From Solirubrobacter pauli (GTDB lineage Bacteria > Actinomycetota > Thermoleophilia > Solirubrobacterales > Solirubrobacteraceae): a stretch of 64,000 nt of DNA. The notes below the pieces were generated by a model. That model saw only the letters and a list, made by a program, of their open reading frames with translations, searched no databases and was not told the DNA's origin. Shown here piece after piece: positions 55,551 through 64,000 of this stretch (the stretch's first letter is position 1; each line of letters starts with the position of its first letter). Location: assembly GCF_003633755.1 (NCBI RefSeq), contig NZ_RBIL01000001.1, positions 977,426-1,041,425 of the forward strand, given 5' to 3'. Made by a program: the position numbers and the translations under genes.

Positions 55551-55554
55551 TTAG
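55471..55554 (+). CDS. possible tiny membrane peptide
   Basis: 27 residues from a GTG (VGPRRWVWLVAGAAALVGGAWSLLKRR), a clean single transmembrane segment with basic ends. The frame is open back to 55312 but has no standard start there, so this may be a remnant of a longer gene. It ends in the interlocked TTAG overlap with ppk that other convergent pairs here show. Low confidence. Confidence 0.3.
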   Translation: MGPRRWVWLVAGAAALVGGAWSLLKRR

Positions 55555-57677
55555 TCCTGCGCGGCCTGGGCCCGTGCTTCGGCGGCCGCCGAGGCGTGCG
55601 CGGCCATCAGCTCACGCTGGACGTTGCGGGGCTCGCCGTCGGGCCGGCGGCGGGTCCACTCGCCGTCCGTGCCGAGCTCCCACGCGTTCGTGTTGTCGGC
55701 GAAGCAGCGGTCCAGCGTGTCCACGAGGTCGCCGCGCAGCGCGTCGTCGCGGATCGGGGTCAGCAGCTCCACACGCGTGTCGAGGTTGCGCGGCATCAGG
55801 TCCGCGGACCCGATGTAGATCGTGCAGTCGTCCCCGCGCTCGAACGCGAAGATGCGCGAGTGCTCGAGGAAGCGGCCGACCACCGAGACGACGCGGATGT
55901 TCTCGGACACGCCGGGCACGCCGGGCTTCAGGCAGCAGATCCCGCGGGTGTTGATCTCAACCTCAACTCCAGCCTGAGAGGCGCGGTACAGCGCACGGAT
56001 GCACTCCTTGTCCACGAGGGAGTTCATCTTCATCCGGATCCGGGCGGGCTTGCCGTCGGCGTGCGCCGCGATCGTGCGCTCGATCTCCTCGATCACGCCC
56101 TGCCGCAGGTGGGCGGGGGCGACGAGCACCTTGCGGTAGCCACGCGGCCGGGCGAACCCGGTGAGGAAGTTGAACATGTCGGCGACGTCGTTGCCGAGCT
56201 GCTCGTCGCACGTCAGCAGGCCGAAGTCCGTGTACAGGCGCGCGGTCTTGGCGTTGTAGTTGCCGGTGCCGACGTGGAGGTAGTGGCGGACGCCGTCGCC
56301 CTCGCGGCGCACGACGAGGATGCACTTGGCGTGCGTCTTCAACGCGGGGAGCCCGTAGACGACGTGCACGCCGGCCTCTTCGAGCGCGCGCCCCCACTGG
56401 ATGTTCGCGCGCTCGTCGAAGCGCGCCTTGACCTCCACGAGGCACACCGCCTGCTTGCCGCGCTCGGCGGCGCGGATCAGGGCCGGGACGAGCGGCGAGT
56501 CGTCGCTCGTGCGGTACACGGTCTGCTTGATCGCGAGCACGTCGGGGTCGCTGACGGCCTGCTCGACGAAGCGCTCGACCGAGCTCACGAACGAGTCGTA
56601 CGGGTGGTGGAGCAGGATGTCGCGCTTGCGCATCGCGCCCAGCACGTCCGGCTGCTTGTCCTCGTCGGGCTGCAGCAGCGGCTGCGTGACCGGCGACCAG
56701 GGCTCGTCGCGCAGCTCCGCGTAGCCCGACAGGCCGACGATCGACCACAGGTCCTTGAGGTCCAGCAGGCCCTCGACGTTGAAGACGTCCTCGGGCTCGA
56801 CCTCGAGCGCCGCCGTGATCTGCTCGCGGATCCCCGCGCTCATGCCCGTGCTGACCTCGACGCGCACGGTCTCGCCGAAGCGCCGCGCCCGCAGCTCCTC
56901 CTCGACGGCCTGCAGCAGGTCGTCGGCCTCGTCGGAGACCGTGAAGTCGGCGTCGCGGGTGACGCGGAAGACGGCGTGGTCGAGGATCTCCATGCCCGGG
57001 AAGAGCACGTCGAGGTTCTCGGCGATCAGCTCCTCGAGCGTCACGAACGTACGGCCGTCGCCGACCGGCACGAAGCGCGGCAGCATCTCCTTCGGCACCT
57101 TCACCCGGGCGAACGTCTCGACCTCGGTGATCGGGTCGCGCACCATCACGCCGAGCGACAGCGACAGGTTGGAGATGTACGGGAACGGCCGCCCGAGGCC
57201 GACCGCGAGCGGCGTCAGGACCGGGAAGATCTGGCGTCGGAAGCGCTCGTCCAGGTCGCGCTGCTGGCGCGCCTCGACCTCGTCGTAGCCCACGATGCGG
57301 ATGCCGTGCTCGGCCAGCGCCGGCCGCAGGTCGCGGTTCAGGCACTTGGACTGGCGCACGCTGTGCTCGCGCACGACCTTGCGCAGCGCGTCGAGCGTCT
57401 CGCTCGGCGTTCGGCCGTCCTGCAACGGCTTCTCGATGCCCGCCTCGATCTGGTCGTGCAGACCGGCGACGCGCACCATGAAGAACTCGTCGAGGTTCGA
57501 CGAGACGATCGCCAAGAACTTCAGGCGCTCCAGCAGGGGCGTCTCCGGGTCCTCGGCGAGCTGCAGGACACGGTCGTTGAACTCCATCCACGAGGTCTCG
57601 CGGTTGAAGTACAGGCTCGGATCGGTGAGATCCGGGGCGGCGGGCGAAGGCTTGGGCGGGCTGGTGACGTCGGTCAC
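55551..57677 (-). CDS. ppk: polyphosphate kinase 1
   Basis: Synthesises polyphosphate from ATP. 708 aa from a GTG at 57677. Start YFNRETSWMEFNDRVLQLAED is typical of the N-domain. IKQTVYRTSDDSPLVPALIRAAERGKQ, the phospho-histidine motif LKTHAKCILVVRR and EHSRIFAFERG are conserved. Preceded by Pho-like 11-bp repeats, so probably induced by phosphate starvation. Same strand as ppx upstream, 45 nt apart. Confidence 0.96.
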   Translation of the reverse strand: MTDVTSPPKPSPAAPDLTDPSLYFNRETSWMEFNDRVLQLAEDPETPLLERLKFLAIVSSNLDEFFMVRVAGLHDQIEAGIEKPLQDGRTPSETLDALRKVVREHSVRQSKCLNRDLRPALAEHGIRIVGYDEVEARQQRDLDERFRRQIFPVLTPLAVGLGRPFPYISNLSLSLGVMVRDPITEVETFARVKVPKEMLPRFVPVGDGRTFVTLEELIAENLDVLFPGMEILDHAVFRVTRDADFTVSDEADDLLQAVEEELRARRFGETVRVEVSTGMSAGIREQITAALEVEPEDVFNVEGLLDLKDLWSIVGLSGYAELRDEPWSPVTQPLLQPDEDKQPDVLGAMRKRDILLHHPYDSFVSSVERFVEQAVSDPDVLAIKQTVYRTSDDSPLVPALIRAAERGKQAVCLVEVKARFDERANIQWGRALEEAGVHVVYGLPALKTHAKCILVVRREGDGVRHYLHVGTGNYNAKTARLYTDFGLLTCDEQLGNDVADMFNFLTGFARPRGYRKVLVAPAHLRQGVIEEIERTIAAHADGKPARIRMKMNSLVDKECIRALYRASQAGVEVEINTRGICCLKPGVPGVSENIRVVSVVGRFLEHSRIFAFERGDDCTIYIGSADLMPRNLDTRVELLTPIRDDALRGDLVDTLDRCFADNTNAWELGTDGEWTRRRPDGEPRNVQRELMAAHASAAAEARAQAAQD

Positions 57678-57693
57678 GAGAGGGATGATCGCA

Positions 57694-57726
57694 CCGACGG
57701 TGCAGCATTCGTGAACGACTTGTTAC
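57694..57726 (-). promoter_or_regulatory. Pho-box-like 11-bp repeats upstream of ppk
   Basis: Minus-strand units GTAACAAGTCG (57716-57726), TTCACGAATGC (57705-57715) and a weaker TGCACCGTCGG (57694-57704). They share AC at positions 4-5 and AACAAGTCG is identical to a unit upstream of pstS. The array overlaps the ppx stop codon and ends 17 nt before the ppk start. Confidence 0.65.
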
Positions 57727-58595
57727 ATCCCAGCGAGATCGAGCAGCACACCTTCTCTTAGACCGCCGCGCGCGATGTGCAAGGGCTGCCCCAGCAGGCG
57801 GCCCGTGGCCTCCAGCGCGAGCAGCCCCGCGGGCATCAGCCGCACCCGCTGCTGGTCGAGCGCGAAGCGCGCCGCGACGTCGACCGCCGGCCCGCGCGTG
57901 AGCTCTCCCAACGCCCGCTCGAGGCTCTCGTGGCCGAGCACGTCGCCGACGAGCCGCCGCAGCGAGGCCGCGCTCCCGCCGACCGCCACGGCCACGTCGA
58001 CCGGCGGCGGGTCGATGCCGGCGAGCATCTGCCCGGCGTGGAAGCGCACCTCGTCGAGCTGGTCGCGCGACGGTGGGTCGTCGCCGAGGTAGGCGTCCGC
58101 GAGGAAGCCGGAGCCGAACGCGAACGAGCGCCACCAATCGACGCCGCCGTCGACCGTGCCGATCGCGATCTCGGTCGAGCCGCCACCGACGTCGACCACC
58201 GCGACCCGGCCGGCGGGCGGCTGCTCGAGCGTCTTCGTCGCCCCGAGGAACGCGAGCCGCGCCTCCTCCTCGCCGTCGAGCACGCTCACCTCGACCCCGC
58301 CGTGCTCGAGCATGGCGCGGCAGAACTCCTCGCGGTTGGCGGCGACGCGAATGCACGCCGTGGCGACCGTGCGGATCGACTGCGCGCCCGCCTGCTCGGC
58401 CAGCGCCACCTGCTCGGCCACGACCCCCGCGTTCTCGGCGATCCGGGCCGCCGGGATCGCTCCGCCGGGCGTCAGCCCGCGGCCCAGCCGGGTGAATGCG
58501 CGCCGCTGCAAGACCTCGATCAGCCGCCCCTCCCGGGCGTCCGCCACGAGCACACGAGTGGTGTTCGTCCCGATGTCGATGCAGCCGCAGAGCAT
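57723..58595 (-). CDS. Ppx/GppA exopolyphosphatase family protein
   Basis: 290 aa, the short Ppx/GppA core. CIDIGTNTTRVLVADA (phosphate loop), TRLGRGL, TACIRVAANREEF, VVDVGGGSTEIAIG and AVGGSAASLRRL are the ASKHA-fold motifs. It hydrolyses polyphosphate or pppGpp (family knowledge). It lies upstream of ppk on the same strand, so polyphosphate degradation and synthesis are encoded together. Confidence 0.92.
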   Translation of the reverse strand: MLCGCIDIGTNTTRVLVADAREGRLIEVLQRRAFTRLGRGLTPGGAIPAARIAENAGVVAEQVALAEQAGAQSIRTVATACIRVAANREEFCRAMLEHGGVEVSVLDGEEEARLAFLGATKTLEQPPAGRVAVVDVGGGSTEIAIGTVDGGVDWWRSFAFGSGFLADAYLGDDPPSRDQLDEVRFHAGQMLAGIDPPPVDVAVAVGGSAASLRRLVGDVLGHESLERALGELTRGPAVDVAARFALDQQRVRLMPAGLLALEATGRLLGQPLHIARGGLREGVLLDLAGM

Positions 58596-58616
58596 GTGAA
58601 CGCCCGCGATGTTGCC

Positions 58617-59477
58617 ATGATGGAGGCGATGACGAGGGGTGTCCCCGCGATCGAGGTCACGGGCCTGAGCAAGGCGTACGGCTCACTGGCCGCCCTCCGG
58701 GGGGTCGATTTCACCGTGGCGCGCGGTGAGGTCTTCGGCCTGCTGGGCCCCAACGGCGCAGGCAAGACGACGTGCGTCGAGGTGCTCGAGGGCTACCGCC
58801 AGCGGGACTCGGGGGAGGTCCGTGTGCTCGGGCTGGACCCGGGCGACCGCGAGCTGCGCTCCCGCGTCGGGATCGTCCTGCAGAGCTGTGGCACCTACCC
58901 GCACCTGACCGTCCGTGAGACGGTCGAGCACTGGGCGGCGATGTACGCCCGCCCGCGCGAGGTGGACGAGGTCCTCGCGCTCGCCGGCCTCGTCGACTGC
59001 GCGGACCGCCGCGCGCGCCGGCTCAGCGGCGGCCAGGCACGGCGGCTGGACTTCGCGCTCGCGCTCGTCGGCGATCCCGAGCTGATCTTCCTCGACGAGC
59101 CGACCACGGGCTTCGACCCGGCCGCCCGGCGCGCCGCCTGGGACGTCATCCGCGCGCTGCGCGACCTCGGCAAGACCATCCTGCTCACCACGCACTACCT
59201 GGACGAGGCGCAGGCGCTGGCCGACCGCGTCGCGATCCTCCAGGACGGCGTGATCCTCGCCGAGGGCCCGCCCGACCAGCTCGGCGCCTCCCGCTACCGG
59301 GTCGCCTGGCGCACGCCGGACGGAACGCTCGAGGAGCGCTTCACCGAGGACCCGACCGCGCTGCTGCACACGCTCACGGCCGAGGCCGTCGCGCGCGGCG
59401 AGTCGCTCGAGGACCTGAGCGTCACCCGGCCGAGCCTCGAGGACGTGTACCTGGAGCTCACGGAGGCGGTCGCGTGA
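58617..59477 (+). CDS. ABC-2 type exporter ATP-binding protein
   Basis: 286 aa. Walker A GLLGPNGAGKTTCVEVLEG, Q-loop GIVLQSCGTYPHLT, signature RLSGGQARRLDFALAL and Walker B LIFLDEPTTGFDP; THYLDEAQALADR is the H-loop. Starts at ATG 58617 (ATGs at 58620 and 58629 also in frame). Divergent from ppx by 21 nt. GTGA overlap with its permease; daunorubicin-type exporter family, substrate unknown. Confidence 0.92.
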   Translation: MMEAMTRGVPAIEVTGLSKAYGSLAALRGVDFTVARGEVFGLLGPNGAGKTTCVEVLEGYRQRDSGEVRVLGLDPGDRELRSRVGIVLQSCGTYPHLTVRETVEHWAAMYARPREVDEVLALAGLVDCADRRARRLSGGQARRLDFALALVGDPELIFLDEPTTGFDPAARRAAWDVIRALRDLGKTILLTTHYLDEAQALADRVAILQDGVILAEGPPDQLGASRYRVAWRTPDGTLEERFTEDPTALLHTLTAEAVARGESLEDLSVTRPSLEDVYLELTEAVA

Positions 59478-60235
59478 CCGAGGCCGTGCCCTGGTGGGGT
59501 GCGGCGTGGCGGCAGTTCCGGCTCGAGCGCCGGATGTTCTGGCGCAACCCGAGCGCCGCCTTCTTCGGCGTGCTGCTGCCGCTCGGCCTGCTGGCGATCT
59601 TCGGCGCCGTGTTCGCCGGCCGCGACGAGGACCTGGACGTGATCGTCCCGGGCATCGCCGGGATGAGCGTGATGAGCGCCACGTTCACGTCGCTCGCCTA
59701 CAACCTCACCACGTTGCGCGAGCGGGGCATCCTCAAGCGCCTGCGGGGCACGCCGATGCCCGCGTCCGCCTACCTGGCGGGGCTCGCCGGGAACGCGGTC
59801 GCCAACGCCGCGCTGCAGCTCGTGATCGTGATCCTCGCCGGGCGCTTCATCCTCGGCGTCGAGTGGCCGCAGGACTGGGGCTCGATGGCGGTGTTCGCCG
59901 TCGCCGGCGTGGTCTGCTTCACGTTCCTGGGCGTGGCGCTCGCGCACGCGATCCCGAACCCCGAGTCCGCCCCGGCGTACGTCAACGCCGTGTTCCTCCC
60001 GCAGATCCTGATCGCGGGCGTCTTCTACGACGCCGACGAGGCGCCGCAGATCGTCCGCGACATCGCGCAAGCGCTTCCCCTCACCCATCTGGTCGAAGGT
60101 CTCTCCGGCGCGATGATCGACGGCGAGGGCGTCGCCTCCCACGGCGTCTCCCTGCTGATCCTGGGTTTGTGGGGCATCGCGGGCGCGATCCTCGCCGTGC
60201 GCGGCTTCTCCTGGGAAGCCCGCCGCGATCCGTGA
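59474..60235 (+). CDS. ABC-2 type transporter permease
   Basis: 253 aa from a GTG overlapping the ATPase stop. Six hydrophobic segments, e.g. AAFFGVLLPLGLLAIFGAVF and LVIVILAGRFILGV. TTLRERGILKRLRGTPMPASAYLAG is the conserved ABC-2 loop. Forms an exporter with the 58617 ATPase. Confidence 0.9.
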   Translation: MTEAVPWWGAAWRQFRLERRMFWRNPSAAFFGVLLPLGLLAIFGAVFAGRDEDLDVIVPGIAGMSVMSATFTSLAYNLTTLRERGILKRLRGTPMPASAYLAGLAGNAVANAALQLVIVILAGRFILGVEWPQDWGSMAVFAVAGVVCFTFLGVALAHAIPNPESAPAYVNAVFLPQILIAGVFYDADEAPQIVRDIAQALPLTHLVEGLSGAMIDGEGVASHGVSLLILGLWGIAGAILAVRGFSWEARRDP

Positions 60236-60299
60236 CGTTGCGCGGCGTCCGTTCGACCCGATAGGGTCACCGAACGAACAACCCCGTCCAAGGAGAGGG

Positions 60300-60482
60300 A
60301 TGGCGGCCTTATCGGGCTGGAAGCAGTTCGTCGTCGCGCTCGCCATCGCGGGCGTGCTCGTGGTGATCATCCGCCTCGCCGGCGTGCCCGGCGCGTGGGC
60401 GCCGCTGGTGATCGGCGGAGCGCTCGGGCTCATGACCGCGTTGGTGGCCGGCGCACCAAGACGCGAGGATCACGAGGGCTGA
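60300..60482 (+). CDS. small two-helix membrane protein
   Basis: 60 aa. ATG at 60300 with AGGAGAGG upstream. Two helices (FVVALAIAGVLVVIIRLAGV and APLVIGGALGLMTALVAG) and a charged tail. No family recognised; 64 nt after the permease gene. Confidence 0.65.
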   Translation: MAALSGWKQFVVALAIAGVLVVIIRLAGVPGAWAPLVIGGALGLMTALVAGAPRREDHEG

Positions 60483-60522
60483 CCGGCACCCACGGCGCCA
60501 CTCGTCGCGTAGCTTGCCGGTG

Positions 60523-61440
60523 ATGCTGCGCCCGATCCTGCTCGCCGTGGCGGTCAGCCTGCTGGCCGCCGGTCCCGCCGACGCCTACAGCCTCGGCGGC
60601 AAGAAGTGGCGGTCTCGGACCATCACCTATTCCGTCAAGGCACCGCAGTACAACGAGGCGATCCAGGCCGCGGTGGCGGCGTGGAACGCGAGCGGGGTCC
60701 GCGTGCGGTTCCGGCCCGTCAAGCGCGGCCGGCGGCCGGACGTGCGGATCGTCACCGGGCGCCAGCGCAGCGGCCCGTCCGGGGACGCGCACCTCGGCTA
60801 CTACCGACGGTCCCGCGTGCGGCTCAACCCGTTCGACCCGGCCGGCAAGGACCCGGCGTGGCTGGCGCAGTCGATGCGCGTCGTCGTCGCGCACGAGCTC
60901 GGGCACGTGCTCGGCCTCAAGCACACCTTCAGGCCGTGCTCGGTCATGAACTACGGCCGCGACGAGAAGTGCCCGAAGCCGCCGGCGCCGTGGCAGCTGC
61001 GATGCCGCCTGCTCGAGCCCGACGACGTCCGCGGCGCGCTCAAGCGCTACGGCGGTCGGGCGAAGCCGTTCGCGCCCGAGTTCTGCGACTTCGCGCCGCC
61101 CCCGCTGCCGCCGGAAGGGCTCACGATGACCTACGACCCGGCTGCCCAGGTGTTCAACCTGAGCTGGGTCAACAACCCCGCGCAGCCGTACCTGTTCGCC
61201 GCGCAGTGGGTCGTCTCGCGCGACGCCTGCGCGCCCGCCCCGACCGGCGCGGGGGCGCAGACGGCGGTCGGCCCGGCCACGGGCGTCAACCCGGGCGCCG
61301 GCGCACGCGGCACCTACTGCGTGGCCCTCTGGACGCAGGACCGCTTCGGCCGGCTCGCCGGACCGGCGATCGCCTGGGTCACCGTTCCCGGACCGGAGTA
61401 CCTTGAGGTGAGATCGGTCACCGATCCAGCTTGGGATTGA
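60523..61440 (+). CDS. secreted matrixin-type zinc metalloprotease
   Basis: 305 aa. Signal peptide RPILLAVAVSLLAAGPADA. Catalytic zinc motif VVAHELGHVLGLKH and Met-turn SVMNYG are those of metzincins; the N-terminal part WRSRTITYSV fits the matrixin fold. The C-terminal region with cysteines looks like an Ig or fibronectin III domain (LTMTYDPAAQVFNLSW). Probably extracellular protein turnover. Confidence 0.85.
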   Translation: MLRPILLAVAVSLLAAGPADAYSLGGKKWRSRTITYSVKAPQYNEAIQAAVAAWNASGVRVRFRPVKRGRRPDVRIVTGRQRSGPSGDAHLGYYRRSRVRLNPFDPAGKDPAWLAQSMRVVVAHELGHVLGLKHTFRPCSVMNYGRDEKCPKPPAPWQLRCRLLEPDDVRGALKRYGGRAKPFAPEFCDFAPPPLPPEGLTMTYDPAAQVFNLSWVNNPAQPYLFAAQWVVSRDACAPAPTGAGAQTAVGPATGVNPGAGARGTYCVALWTQDRFGRLAGPAIAWVTVPGPEYLEVRSVTDPAWD

Positions 61441-61491
61441 CGCAATGTCAGTAACCTGAATTGCCTAGGTACGAGGCTTCGAGGAGAACTC

Positions 61492-62708
<1,217 letters not shown>

Positions 62709-62709
<1 letters not shown>

Positions 62710-64000
62710 TGAGCGACACGATCCGCTGGGAGCAGGACGGCGACGGCGTCGTCATCCTCACGCTCGACGACCCGAGCCAGTCCGCGAACACGATGAACGA
62801 GGCCTACAAGGCCTCGATGCGCGCGACGGTGGAGCGCCTCGAGGCCGAGAAGGACTCGATCACCGGCGTCGTCATCACGTCCGCCAAGAAGACGTTCTTC
62901 GCCGGCGGCGACCTCAACGACCTCAAGCAGGCCCGCAAGGAGGACGCCGCCGAGGTCGCGCAGATGGTGCGCGAGCTCAAGGCCGACCTGCGGACGCTCG
63001 AGACGCTCGGCAAGCCGGTCGTGGCCGCCATCAACGGCGCCGCGCTGGGCGGCGGGCTGGAGATCGCGCTCGCCACGCACCACCGCGTGATCGTCGACGA
63101 CCCGAAGGCCGTGCTCGGCTTCCCGGAGGTGCAGCTCGGGCTGCTGCCGGGCGCGGGTGGCGTCACGCGCTCCGTGCGCATGTTCGGCATCGCCGACGCG
63201 CTGATGAAGCTGCTGCTGCTCGGCACCCGCCACCGCCCGGCCGCCGCGAAGGAGATGGGCCTCGTGGACGAGGTCGTCGCCACGCGCGAGGAGCTCGTCC
63301 CGGCCGCGAAGGCCTGGATCGCCGCCAACCCCGAGGCCGTTCAGCCGTGGGACGTCAAGGGCCACAAGATCCCGGGCGGCACGCCGTCGAACCCCAAGTT
63401 CGCGGCCAACCTGCCCGCGTTCCCGGCCAACCTGCGCAAGCAGATCAAGGGCGCGAACTACCCGGCGCCGCACCACATCATGGCCGCGGCGGTCGAGGGC
63501 GCGCAGGTCGGCTTCGACGTGGCGCTGGAGATCGAGGGCCGCTACTTCGTGGACCTCGTCACCTCCCAGGTCGCGAAGAACATGATCCAGGCGTTCTTCT
63601 TCGACCTGCAGGCGGTGCAGGGCTCGCGCGGGCGCCCCGAGTCGCTGGAGCCGACCGCGGTCAAGAAGGTCGTGATCCTCGGCGCCGGCATGATGGGCGC
63701 CGCGATCGCCTACGTGTCCGCCAAGGCGGGCATCGAGGTCGTGCTCAAGGACGTGTCGCTGGAGGCGGCTCAGAAGGGCAAGGGCTACTCCGAGAAGCTC
63801 GTGGCCAAGGGCATCGAGCGCGGCAAGACGACGCAGGAGAAGGGCGACAAGCTGCTGTCGCTGATCACCCCGAGCGCCGACGCCGCGGACGCGGCCGGCG
63901 CGGACCTCGTGATCGAGGCCGTGTTCGAGGACCCGGGCGTCAAGAAGGAGGTCATGGCCGAGATCGAGCCGCACCTCGCCCCCGACGCGCTGCTCGGCTC
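62709..64000 (+). CDS. fadB: 3-hydroxyacyl-CoA dehydrogenase/enoyl-CoA hydratase FadB-like, 5' part
   Basis: About 430 codons visible; the gene runs off the right edge. The crotonase half has FFAGGDLNDLKQ and INGAALGGGLEIALATHHRV (oxyanion residues) and GFPEVQLGLLPGAGG. The dehydrogenase half begins near residue 320 with KKVVILGAGMMGAAIAYVSAKAG and VIEAVFED. Works with the adjacent thiolase in fatty acid beta-oxidation. Confidence 0.93.

Overview
The window is about 72% GC with almost every third codon position G or C, dense gene packing, GTG and TTG starts, and many 4-bp ATGA or GTGA gene overlaps. The gene set points to a high-GC actinobacterium: a uvrC-rapZ and gap-pgk-tpiA neighbourhood, a RelA/SpoT-like HD protein, a bifunctional fatty acyl-CoA reductase, TadE-like genes and many secreted Ala/Gly-rich proteins. 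My best guess is class Thermoleophilia (Solirubrobacter/Conexibacter-like). That is inference; the window has no rRNA. I saw no tRNA, CRISPR array, insertion sequence or prophage.

Layout. 1-3078 (-): glycolytic operon gap-pgk-tpiA-gpmI, with gpmI cut by the window edge. 3148-6145: SDR/TetR and MDR-oxidoreductase/TetR pairs, each with a visible palindromic operator. 6135-8941 (-): rapZ and uvrC. In other actinobacteria yvcK and whiA lie between rapZ and gap; here that place holds the SDR/TetR/MDR/TetR block. 9013-13031: secreted glycosidase-like protein, threonine aldolase, ring-cleaving-dioxygenase-like VOC protein and an MFS exporter. 13077-16858 (-): a cysteine-motif lipoprotein with a small partner, and a secreted M14 carboxypeptidase. 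16989-20372 (-): a four-gene TadE/TadG-like cluster whose last member fuses a TadG-like anchor to a VanY peptidase and a lytic transglycosylase.

20842-28485: a phosphate module. It has pstSCAB-phoU, a PhoB-type response regulator behind its own terminator, a receiver-less PhoB-like winged-helix protein, a MESH1-like HD hydrolase and a DUF47 (PhoU-like) protein. Contiguous 11-bp direct repeats resembling Pho boxes lie upstream of the winged-helix gene, pstS, the response regulator and, 30 kb away, ppk. They suggest one phosphate regulon with polyphosphate synthesis as a target.

28529-41937: ROK regulator, secreted proteins, a membrane protein behind a Shine-Dalgarno-sequestering hairpin, a STAS-like protein overlapping an ECF sigma gene, modABC, PadR and AraC regulators, a frameshifted zinc alcohol dehydrogenase, a pentapeptide protein, TrmO and an HD nucleotidase. 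41934-52273: secreted beta-propeller-like protein, two-component system, a repeat-containing membrane-anchored protein, thioesterase, ABC-F protein, enoyl-CoA hydratase, two-domain fatty acyl-CoA reductase and aldose epimerase. 52481-64000: orphan peptide-type binding lipoprotein with a strong terminator, SigA-like sigma factor, ppk and ppx, an ABC-2 exporter, a matrixin-like protease, and the beta-oxidation pair thiolase and FadB (cut by the right edge).
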